Positions 1-6,438 of a stretch of DNA of 8,950 bases are shown piece after piece. The DNA is from JBJKRF01 sp046704785 (GTDB taxonomy: Bacteria; Chloroflexota; Anaerolineae; Anaerolineales; Villigracilaceae). The notes beneath the pieces were generated by a model that worked only from the letters and a program-made list of their open reading frames with translations, did no database searches and was not told where the DNA came from. The DNA is taken from assembly GCA_046704785.1 (NCBI GenBank), contig JBJKRF010000005.1, forward strand, positions 1 to 8,950. Direction: 5' to 3'. Position numbers and translations under genes: made by a program. The stretch's first letter is position 1; each line of letters opens with the position of its first letter.

Positions 1-353
1 GCGTTGCTCCGACGGCCACCCGCACCAACACGCCTGTGGCCCCGACCAATACGCCGGTTCCTCCGACGGCCACCCCCGTCGCCACGGCGACGCAGGGCAG
101 CGGCGGCGCCTGCAGTCCGGTGACTTCTACGATCACGTCGCCCTTCACCTACGATGGCGCAGGCAGCTTCTGCTGGCAGGCCAGCAGCCTGGGTTCCTAT
201 CTGAATTCCTGGAACCTGGCCAGCCTGACCGTCAACGGTGTGGATTACACCAATACCTACGTCTCTGTGAGCAGCTTGCCGGCCAAGATCAACGGCTACT
301 GGTATATCAGCTACACCGGCAACTACTCTTGGAGCCACTTCGAAGCCAAGTAA
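1..353 (+). CDS. 3' end of a secreted protein with Pro/Thr linker and CBM64-like domain (partial)
   Basis: The reading frame enters from the left edge (first full codon at 3), runs 116 residues and stops with TAA at 351-353. The true start and any catalytic domain lie outside the window. Visible residues 1-30 are a low-complexity Pro/Thr/Ala linker typical of secreted multidomain glycoside hydrolases. Residues 37-116 form a compact domain with the pattern PFTYDGAG, W58, YLNSWNL (W70), VNGVDYTN, NGYWYISY (W100) and YSWSHFEAK (W110). This closely resembles, from memory, CBM64 of Spirochaeta thermophila, which binds crystalline cellulose through exposed tryptophans. C37 and C57 could form a disulfide. 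The parent protein is therefore probably an extracellular cellulase or other cellulose-targeted enzyme. The domain family is fairly sure; the enzyme is unknown. The linker DNA is internally repetitive: a 15-bp unit at 7-21 recurs at 61-75. Confidence 0.82.
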   Translation, partial: VAPTATRTNTPVAPTNTPVPPTATPVATATQGSGGACSPVTSTITSPFTYDGAGSFCWQASSLGSYLNSWNLASLTVNGVDYTNTYVSVSSLPAKINGYWYISYTGNYSWSHFEAK

Positions 354-404
354 TTTGACAACGGCGTCCGCTGCAGTTTGAAAGAACTGCGGTGTAGCAG
401 TAGT

Positions 405-450
405 GAACTAACTGGAGCAGCATTCCTGTTCCAGTTAGTTCTTTATCGTT
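405..450 (+). terminator. Strong hairpin, probable terminator of the CBM gene
   Basis: GAACTAACTGGAGCAG (405-420) pairs with CTGTTCCAGTTAGTTC (426-441). This gives 16 pairs with one G-U and a 5-nt loop (CATTC). It begins 51 nt after the stop of the CBM64 gene and is followed on the + strand by a modestly T-rich tail (TTTATCGTT). The minus strand has no U-run after the hairpin, so a + strand terminator is the better reading, although the weak tail makes it imperfect. The right arm overlaps the TAA stop (435-437) of the convergent regulator gene. A smaller 8-bp hairpin (371-378 with 385-392) lies just upstream. Confidence 0.6.
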
Positions 451-2909
451 CCGTCTTCGGGGAAATCTAATTGCGACAGATATTTCAGGTTGTCTGCCAG
501 AGCGGCTTGATCGCCTATCGCCTGGAAGATCCTTCGCGCCTTTTCGAATAACCCCCTGGCTTCTGCTGGATTCGCTTCCTCGAGCGCCATCCGTCCCTGA
601 AAATTGAGCGCCTGGGCGATTCCGGCCTGATCCCCAATTTCCTGGGCAAGCGCCAGACTTTCCTCGACCATGCTTTTTACCGGTTTCGAACTGCCTTGTT
701 GCCACAACAGTGCAGCCAATTCGTAGAGGGATTGGCTGATGAGCTGTCGTCCCCCGATTGCCCTGAAAATTGCCAAACGTTCTGTGGCGGCTTCGATAGC
801 CAGTGTGGTGTTCCCGTCTTCCGCTGCCAGCGTGCCGAGCTGCCAAAGGATGGCAGCTACGCCCCATTGATAGCCAGTCGCGCGGAAGATGGACAGGCTT
901 TCTTTCAGAACTTCCACGCCACGAGCACGTTCTCCACGGGCTAAAACGACGCTGGCAATGTGAGCCAGCACCCAGCCGACCTCTTCTTTATCATCCATTT
1001 GGCGAAACAAGGTCAGGCTTTCTTCTAACAGTCGCAGCGACTTGTCGTATTCTTCCCGGTTGCGAAACCCATCTGCCACGTTTTGCAGCAGTAGGCCGGT
1101 CAGTCGTCGGTCTCCAATTTCCCTGGCCAGCGCCAGACCCTGTTCGGCCAGGAGCATGGCACCGGCCAGGTCGTTGTAATGGGTGGTGAGCCAGGTAGCG
1201 CCCCAAAGCGTCTTGACATGCGCGGCGCTTTTCAGGTGGGCCCCCTGCGCTAAGGCGCGGTCCATCCACGACTTGGTTTCGTCCCATATATTGAGCATGT
1301 TATAGTAGCGCCAGACGGCGCCCAGCAGGCGAAAAGCCATTTCTGTTTCTTCTTGATCGAGCATCCATTGAAGTGCAATCTGTAAATTTTCCCGCTCTTG
1401 CTTGATGCGGTGTATCCAGCGTAACTCATCCGGACGTCCGATGGCTGGCTCGGCTTGTTCTGCCATGCCGAGGAAGTAACCGGCGTGACTGCGCCTGGCC
1501 TGCTCCGTTTCTCTGTTGTTTGCTAACTGGTCTAGGGCGTATTCGCGCACAGGCTGCAACATTTGGAAACGCGGGTCGCCCTCTTCATCTTTTCCTATGT
1601 ACTGAAGCAGGCTTTTATCGGCCAACCCTTCCAGGCTGGCGGACAGATTCTCCACCCCGCAGACGGCCTCAGCGGCCTCCAGGCTCCATTCGCGTCCGAA
1701 GACGGCCAATCGCCTGAACAACGCCTGTTCGCCCGTGGACAAGAGTTGGTAGCTCCAGTCGATAGCGTCCCACAGGGTCTTTTGGCGGGATGGCCTGTCG
1801 CGCAGATTGTCCCGCAAGGACCTTAGACGGTGATCGATCTGGGGCAGGGGCTGGGCCGGCGAGAGAAGCTTGACTTGTGCAGCTGCCAACTCGATGGCCA
1901 GCGGTAATCCGTCCAGATGGTGACAAATGTGTACGATCGCTTCCAGGTTTGTCTCGTTTGCAACAAATTTGGGATAACGGGCTTGTACGCGTTGGACGAA
2001 TAGTTCCACTGCGGGCCATTGGCCGATCTGATCAATGGAGGGTGGATGGCTCGGATCGGGATGGACCAACTCTGGGACGGTAAAGCGATTCTCCCCGTAG
2101 AGATTGAGCGCCTCCCGGCTGGTGACCAGCACTTTGAGATTGCTTGCAGCCTGCAAGAGTTCGCTTACCAACTGGCTGCCCTGGACCAATTGTTCGAAGT
2201 TATCAAGGATCAGCAAGATCTGCCGCTCATGCAAATAGGATTTGAGCGAATCGAATAGCGATTGTCCCCCGACAGCTTCAAGGTTCATCGCGCGAGCAAT
2301 TTGAGTTGGCAGCAAATCCGGATCGTTGAGCGTTTCCAGCGGAGCCAGGAAAACCCCGTCGCGGAAATCATCCAACAACTCATTCCCTGCAGCGATAGCC
2401 AGACGAGTCTTGCCGACGCCGCCCGGACCCGTTAGAGTCAGCAGACGCACACCCGGGCGTCGTAGGGTCGCGACGATCGCTGCCAGAGCTTGCTGCGCGC
2501 CTACCAATTGAGTCAGTGCGGCGGGTAGGTTGCTCGTCGGTCGAACCGAAAAAGCCGGTTCGTATTTCCAATGATTCAATTGGGAAAGCAATACCTGGGT
2601 CAGTTCCTTCAGTCGAACAAAGTAAGGGCTTGAGGTGAGGTGAAGCCTGGATGCGTAGAAGATGGGCGAGGCATTGGGATGGGCCAGGATGAGTTCGAGT
2701 AGGTCCCTTTGATTGGGGGATAGCGTGCCGGTGCGTAGATGGTTACGGATGTGTGCCAACCCGCCGTGGTCTTCGATCCAGGTCTTCCAGGGCTCCTCCA
2801 GCAGTATCCGCGCAGAATGACGGCGCATACCAAGTAGCGCCTTGAGATGCTTTTCGTCCCACTTGAGAGCGGTGGATGCCGAAGGGCTGGCCGGCTTACT
2901 TGCTTTCAT
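435..2909 (-). CDS. STAND/NB-ARC ATPase regulator with TPR-like repeats
   Basis: An 824-residue protein from the ATG at 2909. The frame stays open upstream to 3098, but that extension runs through a perfect 12-bp inverted repeat and has no family-like sequence, so I chose the ATG at 2909 (weak GGAA about 6 nt before it). Residues about 17-115 look like a winged-helix or other HTH region (ASRLHLTSSPYFVRLKEL). The NTPase follows: Walker A GPGGVGKT (161-168), Walker B LLILDNFEQ (232-240), sensor VLVTSRE (260-266) and GLPLAIEL (334-341). The usual 'GRE' entry motif is changed to GAQ near 137. Residues about 570-815 carry six TPR-like repeats at exactly 40-residue spacing (ends near 600, 640, 680, 720, 760, 800). 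STAND proteins bind ATP, oligomerise on a signal sensed by their repeats and usually control transcription. It is divergent from the oxidase operon and may regulate it. The ligand is unknown. Confidence 0.88.
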   Translation of the reverse strand: MKASKPASPSASTALKWDEKHLKALLGMRRHSARILLEEPWKTWIEDHGGLAHIRNHLRTGTLSPNQRDLLELILAHPNASPIFYASRLHLTSSPYFVRLKELTQVLLSQLNHWKYEPAFSVRPTSNLPAALTQLVGAQQALAAIVATLRRPGVRLLTLTGPGGVGKTRLAIAAGNELLDDFRDGVFLAPLETLNDPDLLPTQIARAMNLEAVGGQSLFDSLKSYLHERQILLILDNFEQLVQGSQLVSELLQAASNLKVLVTSREALNLYGENRFTVPELVHPDPSHPPSIDQIGQWPAVELFVQRVQARYPKFVANETNLEAIVHICHHLDGLPLAIELAAAQVKLLSPAQPLPQIDHRLRSLRDNLRDRPSRQKTLWDAIDWSYQLLSTGEQALFRRLAVFGREWSLEAAEAVCGVENLSASLEGLADKSLLQYIGKDEEGDPRFQMLQPVREYALDQLANNRETEQARRSHAGYFLGMAEQAEPAIGRPDELRWIHRIKQERENLQIALQWMLDQEETEMAFRLLGAVWRYYNMLNIWDETKSWMDRALAQGAHLKSAAHVKTLWGATWLTTHYNDLAGAMLLAEQGLALAREIGDRRLTGLLLQNVADGFRNREEYDKSLRLLEESLTLFRQMDDKEEVGWVLAHIASVVLARGERARGVEVLKESLSIFRATGYQWGVAAILWQLGTLAAEDGNTTLAIEAATERLAIFRAIGGRQLISQSLYELAALLWQQGSSKPVKSMVEESLALAQEIGDQAGIAQALNFQGRMALEEANPAEARGLFEKARRIFQAIGDQAALADNLKYLSQLDFPEDGTIKN

Positions 2910-2971
2910 GGCACATTCCAATACAACGTATTCTGGTTCTCCCGTAAAAGGGCAAGATAGGGAGTAGGTAT

Positions 2972-3008
2972 GGGGGTGTGCGCGGCGCTCTGTGCTGCGC
3001 ACACCCCC
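2972..3008 (-). repeat. Perfect 12-bp inverted repeat in the leader of the regulator gene
   Basis: GGGGGTGTGCGC (2972-2983) and GCGCACACCCCC (2997-3008) are exact reverse complements around a 13-nt loop. The element lies 63 nt upstream of the regulator ATG and about 55 nt inside its predicted transcript. No T-run follows on either strand, so it is not a standard intrinsic terminator. It may be an RNA leader hairpin (attenuation, stability) or a protein-binding dyad. Confidence 0.65.
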
Positions 3009-3057
3009 ACAAATCTGCTTCGTGCCACTGGTTCCAGGAAAACCTGTATTCTTCTTA

Positions 3058-3075
3058 GGTGGATTATATACCACC
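3058..3075 (-). promoter_or_regulatory. Predicted -10 of the regulator promoter inside a GGTGG-N8-CCACC dyad
   Basis: On the minus strand TATAAT occupies 3068-3063 and the overlapping TATATA (3070-3065) is preceded by TGG, an extended -10 pattern. I found no good -35. The box sits between GGTGG (3058-3062) and CCACC (3071-3075), so a protein bound to this dyad would cover the promoter. Transcription would start near 3056 and give a leader of about 145 nt carrying the 2972-3008 hairpin. Confidence 0.42.
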
Positions 3076-3102
3076 ACGATTCGAAACGCGCGGCACACGC
3101 CA

Positions 3103-3117
3103 ACGGTTTTGAACCGT
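3103..3117. promoter_or_regulatory. Candidate operator, ACGGTT-TTG-AACCGT
   Basis: A perfect 6-bp inverted repeat with a 3-nt spacer lies between the two predicted divergent promoters. It is about 35 bp upstream of the minus-strand -10 and about 47 bp upstream of the plus-strand -35. Size and position fit an activator or repressor site. No factor can be named. Confidence 0.35.
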
Positions 3118-3163
3118 CAGGGCAGGCTGCCGTAGCGTGGACTTTGTTAAAAAGTCGTGAATC

Positions 3164-3195
3164 TTTACCCTTTTGAGGGGGATTCGCTATATAAT
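3164..3195 (+). promoter_or_regulatory. Predicted promoter of the oxidase operon
   Basis: TATAAT at 3190-3195 overlaps TATATA at 3188-3193. TTTACC at 3164-3169 serves as the -35, with a spacer of 18 (to TATATA) or 20 (to TATAAT). The -10 is consensus and the -35 matches only in part, which suits an activated promoter. Transcription would begin near 3202 and leave a leader of about 155 nt before the first gene. Confidence 0.45.
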
Positions 3196-3356
3196 CAACC
3201 CGCCAGACCCGCGATGGAAGGGGGACAGAGCAACCTCCCGCCTTTGATTTCAGTCAATTTGAAAGTAAGGAATATGCAAGCTCCAAACTGTTAGTTCGAC
3301 TCTCGTGATATTTGTTTGCCTAAAACAGCCACACATACCAACCAGAGGAGCAACAG

Positions 3357-4634
3357 ATGACACAAAGTAGTCCCAACAAGAACCGGCCGCCCGGCCTGTT
3401 CGACCGTATCTACGATATGATCCAGGGCCAGGGTGTGTCTTTCGCGCCCGACCAGGATAATCGCCAACCATTGCAGGAAGCCGCGCAGTTGGCCTTGCAG
3501 GTGGAATTTACCACCATCCCCGCTTACCTGACGGCGCTGTATTCCATCAGCCAGTTGGATTCAACGGCCTACCAACTGCTGCGCAGCGTGGTGATGGAGG
3601 AAATGTTTCACTTCAACCTGGCGGCCAACATCCTGGTTTCCATCGGGGGCTTGCCGCGCTGCACCGGTCCGTTCGTTCCGCATTATCCCGGCTATCTACC
3701 GCACGCCAACCCCGACACCACGCCCTACGTCGGCCTGTACCGCGCGTCCATCGATGTGTTCGAAAACGTCTTTGCTGCCATCGAAAGGCCGGCCCCCGCG
3801 CACGCTCCGGCGCAGGGCGATAACTACAGCACCATCGCGCAGCTCTACGAAGCCCTGGTGGACGGAATGGAGTGGTACGTGGCGAAATACGGGGAAGCCG
3901 CCTTGTTTACTCCCAATCCGGACGGACGCCAGCGCACCCACATCTATCTCGGCAAATTCGGTGGGACGGTCATCGAGGTCACCAACCTGAAAAGCGCAAA
4001 ATTGGCGGTCGATGAGATCGTCGAGCAGGGCGAAGGCAGTGTCCCGTCGGGCGAACCCTTGGTTCCCGTCGAGCCCTGGAGCACATATAACGCTTACGGC
4101 ACACGCACCGACGGCACCTACGGACCGATCCTCGGTGTGCCGTTCGAGATGTCGCATTTTTCCAAATTTCGCAAGATCGCGCTGGATGCGGCCAATTTCC
4201 CCTCCACCTACCCGATCATCTCCAACGTGCGCATGCAGGATTTGAGCAATCCGACTGCCGTCAAAAAGGCCAAGATGTTCGACGTGGCCTACAGCGTGAT
4301 GCTCGACGCGCTCGAAAGCAGTTTTCGCAAGCCGTCGCACGAAGGCATCCCCGACCCGTTCTTCGCCCTGGTGTTGCCATTGATGCACCAGGTGATGCCC
4401 AACCTGGCACGCAACCTGATGACCACCCCGGCGCAGGCCGATGGCGATAGCGGTGTGGGCCCCAATGCGGCACCCATGTTCCTGTACCAGCCGAACGCCA
4501 ACGTATCCGACTTGACTGGCAGCATTCGTCGCGCCCTGGGCGCCGCCGAGATCGAGGAGCGGGAGACGCTCGAAGCGGCGTTTGCAGCCGCGCTGGACAT
4601 CGCCGCTGCTATCCAACCCGACCCGGCAAGTTGA
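3357..4634 (+). CDS. Ferritin-like protein of the iminophenylpyruvate dimer synthase (VioB/RebD N-terminal) type
   Basis: A 425-residue protein with an ATG at 3357 and a strong ribosome site AGAGGAG 6 nt upstream. Residues 37-100 carry the family pattern: a helix with VEFTTIPAYLTALYSI (E50), then VVMEEMFHFNLAANIL (E82, H85) followed by SIGG. A second part has DEIVEQGEGS (E220, E223, E226) and SHFSKF (H267). Together E50, E82, H85, E223 and H267 make a plausible carboxylate/histidine metal site. This domain is known from the N-terminal part of the bisindole enzymes VioB and RebD, which are much larger, so this is a stand-alone form. Residues about 300-360 and 385-420 are further predicted helices. 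It is the first gene of an operon, 20 nt before the CTQ oxidase. It could be an oxygenase on a peptide or product, a maturation factor, or a peroxide-handling protein. Fold is fairly sure; reaction unknown. Confidence 0.82.
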   Translation: MTQSSPNKNRPPGLFDRIYDMIQGQGVSFAPDQDNRQPLQEAAQLALQVEFTTIPAYLTALYSISQLDSTAYQLLRSVVMEEMFHFNLAANILVSIGGLPRCTGPFVPHYPGYLPHANPDTTPYVGLYRASIDVFENVFAAIERPAPAHAPAQGDNYSTIAQLYEALVDGMEWYVAKYGEAALFTPNPDGRQRTHIYLGKFGGTVIEVTNLKSAKLAVDEIVEQGEGSVPSGEPLVPVEPWSTYNAYGTRTDGTYGPILGVPFEMSHFSKFRKIALDAANFPSTYPIISNVRMQDLSNPTAVKKAKMFDVAYSVMLDALESSFRKPSHEGIPDPFFALVLPLMHQVMPNLARNLMTTPAQADGDSGVGPNAAPMFLYQPNANVSDLTGSIRRALGAAEIEERETLEAAFAAALDIAAAIQPDPAS

Positions 4635-4654
4635 CCCGTCTTTTTGGAGGAACC

Positions 4655-6436
4655 ATGACCGAATACAAAATTTTCCCCCCCATCGGCGTTGCGCGGGTGG
4701 GCGATGCCCCCGAAAAATTCTACATCGGGCCGGAGACCTACTGCGGCCTGCCGATCAACCCCGGCGGCCAGCCCTTCACCGAGAAGGATTTCCGCGACGA
4801 GGAAGGTCGTCTGTGTAAACAGGCTGCCCGTTTCAAACTCTACCGCATCGAAAACGGCGCGCAGGAAGAGATCACCCTGCAAACCCCCGGCGTTCAATCC
4901 ATCACCTGGACGGTTCATCTGGCGAACAAAAAGCCAAGCTGGTATGCCTTTGAAACCTCGCTCGGCGAAGACGGCTACGCTCCAAACCATCCACTACGCA
5001 ACCCGAAGACCAAAAATCGCCACAAACTACTGATCGACGCCGGCCCACGCCAGATCAGCGGCGCAAACCAAGCGGGGGTCGCTTTCGACCAAAGCAGCGT
5101 CCCGCATGGCTATCGCGGCGCGAACTTCCCTTCCGGCCCGCTCCAACCTGTCGGTTTGCCAATCACTAGCCTGGGCGAATTGCGCACCGACGCCGACGGG
5201 CGGCTGCTCATCCTGGGCGGGTCCGGCATCTCCGGTTCGACCGACCCGAATCCGGTCATCACCGACTACGCCAATAACGACAACTGGTGGGACGACACGT
5301 CCGATGGGCCGGTGGGCGCGCGCATCGTCTTCAGCGACGGAACGGTCGTCGAAGCGGCCCCGGCGCGGGTGTTGGTCGGGCCGCCCGCCTACGCGCCACA
5401 ACTCCCCAACGTGGTTACCCTTTACGACACCATCTTCGATGCGATGGTGCGCAGCGGCCATTATCCCGAAATCTTTGCAGACGGCGCGTGGAAATCTGGC
5501 AAGGACGGCTATCGCCCCAACTACCGCAGCGAGATCGAGCCACTCTTGCAGCGCCCCGGCCTGTATCCCTGGGTGACGGCCATCCCGCCCAAGCCGCACC
5601 GTTTCAACTTTGCCATGCTGGGCGCCAGGGATGCAGACGGGAACGGCGCGCCACAGTTCAAAGGGCTGCGCCACTACGTGCTCGACTTCGTCCGTCCGCC
5701 CGATCAGGAGAACACCATTATTGGCGGCAACGGCGCGACCATGATGCCCTACCTGGCCGGCGACAACTGCCTGATCCTGAGCCACGCCACCAGCATGTAC
5801 ACGCGCCTGACCGACACCCAATATTTCTTCCTGCAACAGTGGGCCGATGGCTGGTTCGTCGACGAAGACCTGCCGGACGAACCGGCTACCCAACTGATCC
5901 GCGCCGTGCTCGAAAATTGCGTCGGCGGGCCGTTCTCGCCCGGTATCGAGATGACCTGGATTTCACGCAACCCGCAGATTTACAGCGAACCGTTCAGGAT
6001 TCGCGCCGACTTCGCCATAAGAGGCCCACTCAGCCTGGATTTCGACCCGCAGCGTGGGCTGGAACCCGGCGACGTGACCCGCTATATGGCCGTCCCCTGG
6101 CAGGCGGACTTCAACGAGTGTTCCTCGCAGCCCCTGGAAGGACGCACGCTGTGGTGGTGGCCCGCCCAGCGCCCCGAATTCGTCTATCTGGAACACAAAG
6201 AGCCGCTCGGCTTCGACGTGAACGAGGTGCCACCCCCCGACGAAGAGACCGGCAAGCAGGTGGCCTGGATCGGCACCGATTTCGATCAGTTAGCCAGCAA
6301 CTTCATCATGTTCGCCGACGATGTGGATATGGTCAAATACTGGTCGGAGCTGGGTTTTGTGTTGCAAAAGACGATCGACGGACAGGAGCGCTTCGTCGAA
6401 GTGTCGCGCACCCTGCCGCGCCCGTTCTCGCCTTAA
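4655..6436 (+). CDS. LodA/GoxA-like cysteine tryptophylquinone (CTQ) oxidase
   Basis: A 593-residue protein from the ATG at 4655, with GGAGG ending 4 nt upstream; a TTG at 4631 overlaps the previous gene and is less likely. Family motifs run in order: PPIGVARVGD (8-17), YIGPE (23-27), DPNPVITDYANNDNWWDD (197-214), MPYLAGDN (364-371), NCVGGPFSPGIEMTW (421-435) and VPWQADFNEC (480-489). LodA oxidises the epsilon-amino group of lysine and GoxA oxidises glycine, using O2 and a Cys-Trp cross-linked quinone and releasing H2O2. Here D485 and C489 keep the D-x3-C spacing of LodA D512/C516. The Trp partner is probably W563 (YWSELGFV), with W538 and W500-502 as alternatives. It is shorter than LodA (726 aa) and has no signal peptide. 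The next gene encodes the expected flavoprotein. Substrate unknown. Confidence 0.88.
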   Translation: MTEYKIFPPIGVARVGDAPEKFYIGPETYCGLPINPGGQPFTEKDFRDEEGRLCKQAARFKLYRIENGAQEEITLQTPGVQSITWTVHLANKKPSWYAFETSLGEDGYAPNHPLRNPKTKNRHKLLIDAGPRQISGANQAGVAFDQSSVPHGYRGANFPSGPLQPVGLPITSLGELRTDADGRLLILGGSGISGSTDPNPVITDYANNDNWWDDTSDGPVGARIVFSDGTVVEAAPARVLVGPPAYAPQLPNVVTLYDTIFDAMVRSGHYPEIFADGAWKSGKDGYRPNYRSEIEPLLQRPGLYPWVTAIPPKPHRFNFAMLGARDADGNGAPQFKGLRHYVLDFVRPPDQENTIIGGNGATMMPYLAGDNCLILSHATSMYTRLTDTQYFFLQQWADGWFVDEDLPDEPATQLIRAVLENCVGGPFSPGIEMTWISRNPQIYSEPFRIRADFAIRGPLSLDFDPQRGLEPGDVTRYMAVPWQADFNECSSQPLEGRTLWWWPAQRPEFVYLEHKEPLGFDVNEVPPPDEETGKQVAWIGTDFDQLASNFIMFADDVDMVKYWSELGFVLQKTIDGQERFVEVSRTLPRPFSP

Positions 6437-6438
6437 GG

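Larger units (their letters stand above)
2910..3356. promoter_or_regulatory. Divergent intergenic control region
   Basis: 447 bp separate the regulator start from the ferritin-like gene start. No convincing gene is seen on either strand. The region holds a 12-bp perfect hairpin (2972-3008), a short palindrome CAGG-AAAA-CCTG (3035-3046), GGTGG-N8-CCACC around a minus-strand TATAAT (3058-3075), ACGGTT-TTG-AACCGT (3103-3117), a plus-strand TATAAT (3190-3195), a roughly 150-nt leader in which I see no riboswitch, and a good ribosome binding site (3344-3350). This density of dyads suggests that both transcripts are regulated here. Confidence 0.6.

Noticed and set aside
7..75. CRISPR-like or satellite repeat at the left edge
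   Set aside because: The repetition (15-bp unit at 7-21 and 61-75) encodes a Pro/Thr linker in frame with the CBM domain. There are no spacers.
2910..3098. 63-residue N-terminal extension of the STAND regulator
   Set aside because: It crosses the perfect 12-bp hairpin and the predicted -10 region, and looks unlike the family N-terminus. The ATG at 2909 is preferred.
3696..4616. 306-codon open frame on the minus strand
   Set aside because: Antisense to the ferritin-like gene, with His/Arg/Gly/Val-rich composition typical of a GC-rich shadow and no recognisable motif.
3357..4634. Bisindole (violacein or rebeccamycin-like) pathway
   Set aside because: Only the ferritin-like domain is shared with VioB/RebD. 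The large C-terminal part and the other pathway genes are missing in the window.
5027..5893. 288-codon open frame on the minus strand
   Set aside because: Antisense to the LodA-like gene, whose family motifs are continuous across this interval.
5287..6438. Long upstream extension of the flavoprotein frame (384 codons)
   Set aside because: It lies wholly inside the LodA-like gene in another frame, is Arg/Pro-rich and shadow-like, and the FAD motif begins only after the ATG at 6439.
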